A stretch of DNA of 12,638 nucleotides from positions 1-12,638 of the forward strand of contig JAPEVF010001195.1 of the NCBI GenBank assembly GCA_029747585.1, in the 5' to 3' direction. The notes beneath the pieces are model-generated. The model searched no databases. It worked only from the letters and a program-made list of their open reading frames with translations, and had not been told where the DNA came from. Positions 1 through 8,843 of this stretch are shown here, piece after piece. Both the position numbers and the translations under genes were made by a program. Origin of the DNA: Pleurotus djamor. Its lineage: Eukaryota > Basidiomycota > Agaricomycetes > Agaricales > Pleurotaceae. Positions within the stretch are counted from its first letter, which is position 1, and every line of letters begins with the position of its first letter.

Positions 1-1074
1 CCAGCAGTGGCAGTCAGCCGCTTACTCCAGTTCAGCTTAGTCTCAGCAGGCAATCGATTCTTAAACACGGTGGCATTCAAAGACTTGAAGAGTTGATCAG
101 CGTATTCCTTGCGACGCGCGAGGTCCGCTGCCGCTTGGGCTTTTTTGTTTGTTCGGACAGCCTGTGATCCCATTTGGGTGACAGAGATCAACGAGGTAGA
201 AGATACTGTGGATGTAGGGGCGTAAGAGGGGGGCGCGTCCTGTTGCTTCCTAGAGCTTCCGAGAGGCGACGGAGTGTAGTCGAAGGTTTTTTTGTGCGGA
301 GGTAGCTTGGTAGGCTTACGAGCGGAACGTGGGTCGTTGCTATATATATTACCAGGATCAGCCACATCGCACAAAGGAAGGAAGACGGAGGGGGTATTAC
401 ATGGTCATTATAGCATGGTCATCGTCTCTGTCAGCAACAGAGAAACTTTCATGTTCATTAGGATGTGTTTTTGTGCGGGGAGTAGAGGGTGTCTTGGTAT
501 TGTGTGCGCGGGGTTCATCAGCAGGATTCCGTGTCTGTTTCTTTGGAGTTTCTCGAGCGCGAGAAGCTGGTGTCTTAGCTTTGTGTACTCGAGGTTCGTC
601 GCTAGAGGAAGAGCATGAGTTTGGACGCGTCATCGAGATCTAGTGCGAGCGATTCGAGGACTCACAACGAGGGAACGGCCTCAACTTCGTCACTGCTTTC
701 ATCACTATCGTCCGCAAACAAGGGCGCCATCTTCTGTTGCTTCGGAGACGCCGAAGTAGTTGTGCGAGATTTCTCTCTGGTGGCTCGAGACGGGGATCCC
801 GAAGAGCTGTGCTTTGAGGGTTCAGCTATTTGTTTTGATGGGGGATTCTTCTTTGTTGAAGTCGCCGACTTTGCACTACTTCTAGCAGGGGTTCCTGCCC
901 AAGCACCTGGAATAGAGAGTACAAAGACATCTTGTGCAGCATTCTTCGCCGCCGTCTTGTCGTTCGTCAAAGCACTTGCGTCAAGGAGACGTGAATGAAC
1001 ATGCAGTTCGGTCATTTATATGTTGAAAGGGCTCACTCTTCTTCATCAGATGAGAATATCTCAATGACTTCCAT
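1..1074 (-). CDS. SprT-like (GCNA/ACRC-type) protease, N-terminal part, truncated by window edge
   Basis: Spliced model, 5' to 3' on the minus strand: exons 1074-1037, 974-666, 601-401 and 339-<1. Introns are 1036-975 (62 nt, GTGAGC donor), 665-602 (64 nt, GTGAGT donor) and 400-340 (61 nt, GTAATA donor); the frame closes at every junction. The protein starts MEVIEIFSSDEED, a hydrophobic VIEI core followed by acidic residues, which is a textbook SUMO-interacting motif. A long disordered Ser/Thr/Pro/Lys-rich region follows, with a DSDESSDEVE patch and a duplicated DEPRxHxxKTP unit. The last ~50 residues visible (KEYADQLFKSLNATVF, then NRLPAETKLNWSKRLTATAG) match the start of the SprT-like domain. 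The zinc HExxH motif should lie beyond base 1. Family knowledge: GCNA/ACRC and Spartan proteases act on DNA-protein crosslinks in the nucleus, GCNA with SUMO. An alternative start is the ATG at 1015-1013 (MTELHVHS), preceded by an in-frame stop; it would drop the SIM. I prefer 1074 because the spliced frame fits and the SIM suits the family. Family call fairly sure; first exon less so. Confidence 0.78.
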
Positions 1075-1436
1075 GTGCTGAGATCTATTATACAAAGGGG
1101 GGGTTGTTTCAGTAGATATTTTGCCTCCGCCGACGATACCGCCAGCAGTGGCTAAGAAAGTTCAATGTACCTGGAAGTAGCTGTGACGTTCGAGCTGGCT
1201 TGCGATGCTGAGAATGAGAAGCTCGAGACCTGCCCAAAGAAGTTCATTAGAGCAATAAGGAAGCGCAGAGGCGAAGCAGCAGCTTCAGAGATGATGGGAG
1301 TCGCGCAAAGAAACGTCGCAGTGCCAATGTTCAGATTTAACCTGCCCCTGTTACGAGATTAGATTCCGGCATGTCACATTAGCCCGTGATGTGACCGAGC
1401 GCGTCTCATGGCGATCAACTTCTTTCCAACGCCAGG
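1075..1436. promoter_or_regulatory. Divergent intergenic region between SprT-like and TFIIIC genes
   Basis: This 362-bp stretch separates two start codons that point away from each other, so it probably holds both promoters. No clear TATA box was seen. It contains a 65-codon plus-strand reading frame (1165-1362) with no recognisable family, and minus-strand open stretches that could only join the SprT-like gene through an implausible 19-nt intron. I treat all of these as non-coding. Confidence 0.4.
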
Positions 1437-2195
1437 ATGACTTCATCCTACCAATCTCTCGTCCCTGGTTTCAAACAGGTTGAAGAATTCGGACCAGATG
1501 AAGAATATGAAGATGAGGAAGAGACGACATATGTCACTGTTGACCTTGGGGCTGTTGAACCCACCCTCCTACCAAGCTCAGCGGAATACCGTTTAATTGT
1601 AAGCATGTGTTGTTATCCGTCGCAGTAGGCACGTCCACTGAAGCTGCATCACATTAGGGTCTAGATACGCCCACACCCTTCCTGCAACTTTCCGGAACGA
1701 TATTCAAAGGCTATCATGACACACTGTTAGGGACAGAACTTTTATTTTCCGAGGATAAAGGTGCGTGTCTACGAAGTCATCGCTGCATCAAGCTCACATA
1801 CAACGAAACTCGTAGACGCCACGGGACGTCCGCTACGACACATCGCTTCCTCCGAACAACGCGTCCGTTTCAAAGAAGTACAACTTGAACGCAAGGGCTC
1901 AAGCGAGGACGCCGAGTTACCCAGCACCAAGGGGAAACGCAAGGGCAAGGAGAAGGAGCAAGCTTCCTCGAGCTCGTTCCCGTCGTATCTCTCCCAGATA
2001 GACAGCAGTGAACTCCTAGACCGCATGACGGGTAGTGCACCCGAAGCAGTTGAGGGTGTTGAGGATGACGGTGACAACGAGGATGGCCCACGAAAATCTA
2101 GGAGGAGGGGAAGGAGAAAGTCATCTTCATCGAAGGGGAAAGGCAAGGGCAAAGAGAAGGCAGCCGATAGTGATTATGATCCCGACTCAGGGTGA
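1437..2195 (+). CDS. Transcription factor IIIC small subunit, tau55/Sfc7/GTF3C6-like (TFIIIC_sub6)
   Basis: Spliced model: exons 1437-1598, 1658-1760 and 1816-2195; introns 1599-1657 (59 nt, GTAAGC...ATTAG) and 1761-1815 (55 nt, GTGCGT...CGTAG). The product is 214 aa. After an acidic N-terminus (EEYEDEEE, residues 22-29) comes the TFIIIC_sub6 signature: TYVTVDLGAVEPTLLPSS at about 31-48, then YRLIGLDTPTPFLQLSGTIF spanning intron 1, and GTELLFSEDKG with the second strand-rich segment ending in SSEQRVRFKEVQL. The C-terminal ~90 residues are low-complexity, with repeated KGKRKGKEKE-like basic runs and an acidic end (DSDYDPDSG). Family knowledge: this small subunit belongs to the tauA subcomplex of TFIIIC, which binds internal promoters of tRNA genes and recruits TFIIIB for RNA polymerase III. 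Without splicing intron 2 the frame is lost after SEDKG, which supports that intron. The stop lies only 93 bp before the next plus-strand gene. Confidence 0.85.
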
Positions 2196-2288
2196 AATAT
2201 GCGTGTACCTAAAAAGTAGCTCAACGTTCAAGCTGTGATCAGCGCCTACGTCGCGTCGCTCTTTTCTTGACTTAGTCACTGCGACGGA

Positions 2289-3362
2289 ATGGCGGTCCAA
2301 CCACCTGCGATCCTCAAACTCTACTCCAATCCAGCTCTGCTCATTGCTTCTGCACTGAGCATCCATGGCCTGCGCAAACGATCTCTGTCGCCCTCAGGCG
2401 CAGTAGCCGCCTTCGTCGTTGGTTGGCTCATGATGAACGTCAAAGTCTACGTCGTAGGCGTAAGCTTGATAGTATTCTATCTAACCGGTAGTAAAGCAAC
2501 CAAATGTGAGCTTCACATACCCACGTTTCTACTATTAGTATTTACTCATCCACGCTTCCACACCCACACACGTCAGATGGGAAGTCCAAAAAGCGTCTGT
2601 TGGAAGACGGCTATGAAGAAGCTGGGTATCGAACCGGATGGCAAGTCCTCTGCAACTCAATATGGGCTCTGCTCGCTAGCATCGCCTGGACAGTGGCATT
2701 CGTACCCGATGCTTATGTGACTGTCGTATCCAAATTACTCGGGTTCGACATAAGCACCGACACCGTGTACGATGCCTCATGGTGCCCACTTGATTCATCT
2801 GTTAGTAATGGCCTCAGCCGTACTCTACTGATGGCCGTCCTCGGGTACGTCGACCTTGTACACTCAGTCACTCTAAGTTCATGTGTGCCCACATCTTCGT
2901 CACAGACACTTCGCATGCTGCTTAGGCGATACCCTCGCCTCAGAACTCGGCATCCTCTCCCACTCCCAACCCATCCTCATCACAACCCTCAAACCCGTTC
3001 CCCCAGGTACAAACGGTGGAATCTCCCTCGGTGGAACCCTCGCCTCCATCATCGGAGGCATCATAATAGGCCTGACCTTCTCCGTCTCGCTAATTCTCCA
3101 AAACTCCCACTGCGCAACAAATGCCTCTTCCCTAGTAACCAGCACCGTGATCTGGGGTGCCATAGCCGGCGGAGGTGGAAGCATGGTTGATTCATTTTTA
3201 GGAGCAACTATTCAGGAAACGGTCTACTCGGAGGAGAAGAAGAGGATTACCGAGCATGGAGGGGGAGGGAAGGCGATTAATGGGTTGAATCTATTAACCA
3301 ATAACCAAGTCAACCTGCTCTCGTCATTCCTCACAGCCTTGTACACCGCGTACTATGCCTAA
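2289..3362 (+). CDS. TMEM19/DUF92 family integral membrane protein
   Basis: Spliced model: exons 2289-2505, 2577-2844 and 2906-3362; introns 2506-2576 (71 nt, GTGAGC...GTCAG) and 2845-2905 (61 nt, GTACGT...CACAG). The product is 313 aa, near the usual family length. Family landmarks in order: RKRSLSPSGAVAAFVVGW near residue 30-50, the GSKATK motif just before intron 1 joining to YGKSKKRLLEDGYEEAGYRT, the CCLGDTLASELG motif (C166-G177) right after intron 2, and KPVPPGTNGGISLGG (191-205), followed by hydrophobic membrane segments and a conserved hydrophobic C-terminus. Several hydrophobic stretches of about 20 residues are visible, so it is a multi-pass membrane protein. Family knowledge: DUF92 includes eukaryotic TMEM19 and the plant phytyl-phosphate kinase VTE6, so a CTP-dependent prenyl-phosphate kinase-like activity is possible but unproven in fungi. 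The ATG at 2289 begins just before the conserved N-terminal segment. Family call very sure; substrate unknown. Confidence 0.92.
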
Positions 3363-4066
3363 CTCGTGTACGTGTTGCTTATCATTGTTCTAGACATTTG
3401 TCGTGATTTGGTCGTGAAGTGAAAGCATGGTCGCCTATCAACGAGCCCCGAAATGCAAACTACGATGAGAAGCAAGGTGATGATTTACAAAGGCGTGTTC
3501 ATTTCGGTCTATTCACGCACAATGAGGCAAGGACAATGAAGAAGAATTTGGGCAAAGTACAATGAAGAACGTCGGGCTGCTCGGCGTTGCGTTTGTACCT
3601 AAGTATTTACCAACAACTCGACATCCAAACAAATCCACGTGGCTTCACTATCACACCAATAAAAAGCTCAACGACTTTTGTCGCTCAACATCCGATTGTC
3701 ATTGACTCAACAAAAAGGCCATCTACAACTACTTCATAGAGATGCAAAAAATGAATGTATGTAGAGAATGAAATACCCGGCGTGTGTTAAGTAAAAGCAA
3801 CAGTCAACGTCGATGACGGACAAAAGATAAACAAATTACCTAGCTTCCAGAGGTAGAGTGTGGAGGGAAGTGCGTCATACGTATAGTACAATAACTCGAA
3901 AAAAGAAATGCTCTAAAAGGAATGAAGGGAGAGAACAACAAGGCATCGTATCATGGAGGGGTATGAGAGTGATGTCGTATAAATAAATTGATGCTACAGA
4001 CACTTGGATATGCAATTAGATGAAGCGGGGCGTAAGGGTGTTTTCAAAAAAAAGGAAGAAAACACC
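3363..4066. other. Convergent intergenic region (3' ends of TMEM19-like gene and copy A)
   Basis: About 700 bp between two converging stop codons. I see no open frame worth calling, no RNA gene and no repeat beyond two short copies of ACAATGAAGAA near 3533 and 3559. It probably holds both 3' untranslated regions. Confidence 0.5.
3658..3663 (+). terminator. Possible polyadenylation signal AATAAA for the TMEM19-like gene
   Basis: An exact AATAAA lies about 295 bp past the TMEM19-like stop codon on the same strand. Fungal polyadenylation signals are loose, and another AATAAA occurs near 3980, so this is only a candidate. Confidence 0.25.
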
Positions 4067-5468
4067 TTAGAGTTGCCTCCTTGTGAAGAGCATACGACGA
4101 CCACGGCCTCCGTTACGGTTGTTGTTGTTCTGGTTGCGGTTGCCTCCACGGTTGTTGCCCTGAGGAGTAGCGACGGGAGCGACAGTGGGAGCGGTGACGC
4201 CGTTGTTTCCAGCAGCGCCGTTCTGTCCGGCGGCACCATTCTGGCCAGCGGCACCGTTGGCACCATTCTGACCAGCTGCACCGTTTTGACCGGCAGCACC
4301 TCCAGCGGCACCTCCAGCAGCACCACCGGCGGCACCACCAGCTGCACCTCCAGCGCCAGCAGCAGGTTGACCATCAGCAGTCACAGTGAACTGTGTGACT
4401 TGAGCATTGTGTCTGATTCACAAAGTAAAAGGGCAACTTACGTAGACAGCATCATCCAAAGAACCGTGTTGGGCGATGGGGACAAGGAGAGGCTGATGGT
4501 TGGCAGCGGTGTTGATGGAAGCAAGTCTGTAGACACCTGCGGGGAGACCAGCGGTAACATCGGCGGTGAGGACACCACCCTGGGCGGCAGCGTTGAGACC
4601 CTTGAAGAAGGCGAAGACCTTGGGGTCGGTGGGTGTCGTTTGGTCAAGAGCGCTCAACTGCTCAACAACGACGTGCGAGTGACCTTGGATCTGGCCCTGA
4701 CCGTTGAGTTGTTGGGGAGCAGCGAAGTAGTTGGCCTGAGCGTTCACGAAGAAACCGGTTTGCATGTTACGGATGGCCATTGAGATGGTGAAGGGTGTGT
4801 CGGCTTGGACGGTGTCGCCGTTCTTGGGGAAGGTGAACTTGGACGAGGGCATGTTATCCGTGGAGGGGATGAGACCCNATGGGGGCGGGGTTACATGAGC
4901 CGGCGGTGACTTGCTTTCCGTCGGTGATGGCAAGGTCGGGACGGGTGAGACAGAAGTTGATGAAGTTGTTCGTCGAAGTCAACGAAGCAACTTGACCATC
5001 AGCGGGGACATCTTGACCGTCGTTGGCGAAACCTTGAGCAATGACCTTGGGGTCCAAGGTGAGGGAGGTTTGGGGATCTCCACCAGCAGCGGCTCCTCCA
5101 GCAGCGGCATTGCCATTGTTGGCACCTCCGGCAGCAGCGTTACCGTTGTTAGCACCAGCGGCAGCTCCTCCAGCAGCAGCACCTCCAGCAGCACCGGCGG
5201 CGGCGCCTCCAGCCTATTGCGGCAATTACATGAGACACGATCGAGTATGAGTCTGAAACAGTCAACTTACAGCTGCACCAGCATTGTTGTTGTTGTTCTG
5301 TTGCTGGTTGTTCTGTTGCTGACCTCCACGGTTCTGGCCGTTACGGTTCTGGCCATTCCTGTTCTGTTGGCCGAAGCGGTTGTTGTTGTTGCCGTTTCGG
5401 TTGTTCTGGGGAGCAGCCGAGGCGGAGAGGGCGAGGGCGAGCGTAACGAAAAGGACGAAGAACTTCAT
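4067..5468 (-). CDS. Secreted low-complexity protein, copy A (Asn/Gln head, conserved core, collagen-like tail)
   Basis: Spliced model on the minus strand: exons 5468-5271, 5213-4442 and 4390-4067; introns 5270-5214 (57 nt, GTAAGT...AATAG) and 4441-4391 (51 nt, GTAAGT...CACAG). About 430 aa. Residues 1-19 are a signal peptide (MKFFVLFVTLALALSASAA). Residues 20-66 are Asn/Gln/Arg/Gly-rich; 67-111 are Ala/Gly repeats; about 112-323 is the conserved core (DPQTSLTLDPKVIAQGF ... QHGSLDDAVY), with repeated histidines in GHSHVV, ANHQP and AQHGS. The tail has GGAA repeats, then nine Gly-X-Y triplets, then an Asn/Arg/Gly end. The unknown base at 4878 shifts the frame inside SCNPAP|GLIPS; without it exon 2 is exactly 257 codons, so it looks like a sequence error rather than a pseudogene. 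I recognise the core as common in mushroom-forming fungi, where from memory some database entries carry the doubtful name 'ribosomal protein s17'; a signal peptide makes that unlikely. Function unknown. Confidence 0.85.
4878..4878. other. Ambiguous base causing an apparent frameshift in copy A
   Basis: The only undetermined base inside a coding exon. On the minus strand it falls between ATG-like bases and GGG, after the codons for SCNPAP. Reading with it ends the correct frame; ignoring it restores GLIPS, which copy B also has at the same place. Confidence 0.75.
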
Positions 5469-5706
5469 TTTTATAGAGCAAAAAAGGGGATTTTTCGAGT
5501 TAGAGACAAGGGGAAACGATGGTCGACAGTTGAAGTTGGGAAACGAGAGTAAGACACCAGGTCAAGGCCGTTGAGTGAGGTGGACTAGCCGGTACGATCC
5601 CTGATCGCAGGAGAACGAGAGCGAAAAAGAAGTTGAGAGGGAGAAAGGGAGGAGGACGAAGGGTGAGGAAAGGAAAAAGAGACGGCGTGATTCATTTGCT
5701 TTTATA
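5469..5706 (-). promoter_or_regulatory. Promoter and 5' leader of copy A
   Basis: On the minus strand a TATAAAA box lies at 5706-5700, about 235 bp before the ATG. Between it and the ATG the sense strand is rich in C and T (roughly 5610-5690), as often seen in well-expressed fungal genes. Two short blocks are shared with the copy B leader: GACCTGGTGTCT at 5563-5552 and TCGTTCTCC at 5618-5610. Confidence 0.6.
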
Positions 5707-7204
5707 TCCAACTGTTGCCGAACTTGCTCAGATCAATACCCACACCTTGGCAACCGTCATGAATTGAGCCTTTTCCGCCCTTTTTTCGCTGTGACTCCCT
5801 TGTTCTCGTAACAAAAACGTAGCTCGGACCCCTTCCAAGAATTCTACCTCTCTGCTCGTCCTGGCCATGCTCAGATATGTTTTTTNCTCTGTCTCTGTAT
5901 GTTTTTTTTCTGCAAGTGTGAAAAAAGGGAATCAGCCAATCAGAGCCGCGCGCTCCTGTCATGTTCCTCTGGTCTCATACCAACGGCCGAATCCCTTTCC
6001 TTCGCAACCACCGTTCGAAAATAGAAAGGAACCCAGTGCAGTGGTATTTGTGATTGGTTCACCCCCCAAACCGAAATGCACAGAGGTGGGGCCATCACCA
6101 TCACGCTTTTCAGAACTCGCAGACTACGACAGAGATTGCTCCTTGCATGAAAGCCTCAAGGCCGCGCTCAGGCTCGTTTGAATTCACTATGGGCCTGCCT
6201 TTGACCAATGACTACTTGGACGTTGCACTATAGCTTGGCTAATAATAAGACCCGCCGCCCCCCAAGTGTTCCTGATCAATCCAACAAACTGGTATGTCGG
6301 ACAGACGCATCATAACCCTGATCTAATCATAGCTGAATTGGCTCACAGGCGTACCGCGCAAAGTCAACGTTCAACGCCCATGGTGGACGCATCCGTTTCA
6401 CTTCATCTCTCGAGGTACCATCCACATTGATCGTGACTGGACTCGAAATGACCATCATATTCGCGCTCCCACATTCTCGATCTCTCCTCGTCAAACTGAC
6501 CTCCAAAGCGAAGTATTAACCGACGCCTGATCGTTTCAGAAGGATCTCCAAAAGCTGTTCGGCCTTTTCCCAAGTCAGCAAAACTGAATAATAATAGCCT
6601 CACCCTTGCACATGTTCGACATGTCCATCTTACCCGGAGGTACAGTAGGCATCAAAGATTGATCTCCCGTTCGTCTGCGGCGGCGCCATCCACCAGGTTA
6701 AGCACTTAAACGCACAGTTCAAGTTCGACATACACGGGCGATTATTGGTCGTATAAGTGACGTGACGTCTACTCTATACCCGGAGCCCGACCTAGGATGT
6801 GTTGCTCCCGGGGTAGAAATATAAAACAGCCCACATCTTTGGGAAATGATCGCTGTCGTGATGCACGCCCAGTGTTAGCCTGTAAGCTGTCTTTCCGCCC
6901 AACGGCAATGCTACATGTCCTTCCCCTTTTCCCCCTCCTGTTCGTTGTTTGATCCACCACCCAGCGCATCATCACGATGGGTTTCTCAAGCCGCACACGC
7001 CTGAGTGGCATTCCTTTCGGTGAAAACCAAAGACCTGGGGACACATCCTTACTATTAGGTTTTAGATGGTGCTGTTTACGATTACTGCCGCTCGCCTAAG
7101 TGAGTCGCTACCTTCCCTCGTCTCTAAGCATCTTACGTTTTCACTTTTGTTGACCGTTACCTTCCGTCCAGACCACCCACGCTGAGGGTACTCGCACGAT
7201 GGAC

Positions 7205-7233
7205 TGCGCCTCCTGAACCGTAGCTCGTCGGTT
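7205..7233 (+). repeat. Direct repeat, first copy (29 bp)
   Basis: This 29-bp unit (TGCGCCTCCTG...CGTCGGTT) recurs exactly 100 bp downstream with three differences, all transitions. A second shorter match, CATGTTCCG, follows both copies (7261 and 7359), so the whole ~75-100 bp may be an old tandem duplication. Confidence 0.6.
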
Positions 7234-7304
7234 TAGACGCGGCTTTACTGTCGTCGATATCATGTTCCGTCACTGCGCAGAGGCATGGCTCAGACAATCA
7301 CAAA

Positions 7305-7333
7305 TGTGCCTCCTGGACCGTAGTTCGTCGGTT
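7305..7333 (+). repeat. Direct repeat, second copy (29 bp)
   Basis: Second copy of the unit at 7205-7233, matching at 26 of 29 bases: TGTGCCTCCTG...CGTCGGTT. Confidence 0.6.
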
Positions 7334-7421
7334 GCTCTCCCTCGGTATTTGGTACAACCATGTTCCGCCAATCCGCGGGAAGGACGGCAACTTGATTCAA
7401 GATGCACCAATCAAGTACTTC

Positions 7422-7441
7422 ACTACTAGTATACTAGTAGT
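7422..7441. repeat. Perfect 20-bp palindrome
   Basis: ACTACTAGTATACTAGTAGT equals its own reverse complement. It sits in the gene-poor region shortly after the direct repeat. It could be a dimeric protein-binding site, a hairpin end or a footprint of an excised element; nothing around it decides. Confidence 0.55.
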
Positions 7442-8843
7442 AACCACCAGCCACGCACACTCGGAGCTTCACCCTTCCTATGTAGTTGCTTACCAGCACG
7501 AAATATCCGCTATGATTTATGAGGTCGTATTTCCGAACAGTGGTTGCTCCCTTGGCTTTTTGATCTCACAGCTCTTGAGTCTTCTCGAGGACCGAGAGAA
7601 ATTCTTCGGTGACTTACTTTTGAAATTGTATCGGCGTGGAATGGATCATCTATCATATATTTTCGATGCACAAACAGGCAACTTGGACTTGGAGCTTGGA
7701 GGGGGACAACGGGGGTCGTATCGGTGGCTAGGGGAACGAGTCCGAAAACACGTTTTATTCGCGTGAATCATTGAGCTGTTGGTATTGGATGGCTACGTGC
7801 CAATCAATCCGCCTCCACTTCGACGTCGCAGTATTTATGGATGTAGCTCAGCCTCCACGACGTCCTGTTTGGTGATTTCGTTTGTACTCATCGCCCCACG
7901 GTGCTTCCGTTATCGGACATGGCAGGGTCATAGTAAGGGCGAGTTTGGAAGTAAAATGAAAGCGCATTTTTGCTCCTCCTACTACTGCCTTGTACCTTGA
8001 TTGTATACCACACACGTAGTTTGGCTGCAGGCTTGCCCTAGTCTGTGTATTCGTCATTGATGACAACAAGGATGATTGATCATCATATGCCCGATTTTTC
8101 GTGCAACTATACCTTCCCTTGAACAATGTTCAGGAGGTAAAGGAGGATTGTGGCCGCCTCCCTGACCGTGTACACCCGTTATCTATGTCTTTGTGAAGGT
8201 TCTCGGAGGCTTGAGAGCTGCATGGTTGAATGTATATACGCACTTACCCCGGCAGGACCAAAGACAGGCGAGTTTGTGTGGAAATGTATCGGACGTCGCG
8301 TCCTGCCACTCCACCATCATCCCCAGACAACACCGTGTCACTGTCGATCCGTACAACAGAGTATACCCCCAAGCTGACCGTTCGAGCCCTTCACGGCGGT
8401 AAATTTCCACTTACAGCCGTACTCTCAAACGCGCCGTTTATGGGCTGCGGGCTGCGATGGTTGACACAAACACAGACATTCATCGATTGCGGGATCGCCG
8501 AACGGAGACAAAATACAACAGTATGGACTAGAACTACGGTCGGGAGGTAGTCAATGGTGGGCTGCGGGGCCGCGGCGGTGCAAAGGTACCAACGGAAGGG
8601 AATGAGGGAATGGCAACAAGGCAGGGTATCGAGGTATACTTGTGAAAACTGTGGCTACAGGAGAGAGCGTAGGAGCTCCAGTAATAAATTAAAGAACCGT
8701 TTGGACGTCGAACAGGAAAGCGAAGGCAGATGTCAATGGCGATCAGAAAGGAACGGAGTGGAAGAGGGAGGTCGGAGGGCACCCAGTTCCGAGAAAACAC
8801 AGCGTTTGTGGACGTTTATGATCTTTGGAATGATGAGGCGGGT

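Larger units (their letters stand above)
5707..8843. other. 3.1-kb region without a supported gene
   Basis: Only short frames (under 145 codons) are present and none matches a family I know. The longest, 7332-7766 plus, starts at TTG rather than ATG and has no recognised motif. The stretch contains an unknown base at 5886 next to a T run, two intron-like segments (6292-6348 and 7100-7171), a diverged direct repeat 100 bp apart and a 20-bp palindrome. The part nearest 8843 is probably the 3' untranslated region of copy B. It may include decayed gene or transposon remains, but I cannot name one. Confidence 0.4.

Noticed and set aside
615..998. 127-codon frame on the plus strand
   Set aside because: Antisense to exon 2 of the SprT-like gene, which has better evidence: closed splice phases and family motifs.
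1142..1152. CCAGCAGTGGC repeated at the window start (2-12) and here
   Set aside because: Eleven bases only. It falls in the SprT-like coding end in one place and the intergenic region in the other; probably chance.
1165..1362. 65-codon plus-strand frame MYLEVAV...
   Set aside because: No recognised family, no splice link to the TFIIIC gene whose own ATG fits, and it lies in the divergent promoter region.
4004..4783. 259-codon open frame on the plus strand
   Set aside because: It is antisense to copy A. It is open because the Ala/Gly/Asn codons of A read as Ser/Thr/Val-rich sequence on the other strand; it has no domain and is Ser/Thr low-complexity throughout.
4067..5468. Copy A as a pseudogene
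   Set aside because: The only lesion is the undetermined base at 4878; splice sites, the signal peptide and the core are otherwise intact.
4911..5552. 213-codon open frame on the plus strand
   Set aside because: Antisense shadow of copy A exons 1-2, with Ser/Gly repeats mirroring the Ala/Gly codons, running across the real intron.
5702..7044. Short minus-strand frames of 66-91 codons
   Set aside because: No motif, no splice partners and no composition bias; random open frames in intergenic DNA.
7332..7766. 144-codon plus-strand frame
   Set aside because: It begins with TTG, contains the palindrome and overlaps the end of the direct repeat. No domain was recognised; it may be a relic but cannot be called a gene.
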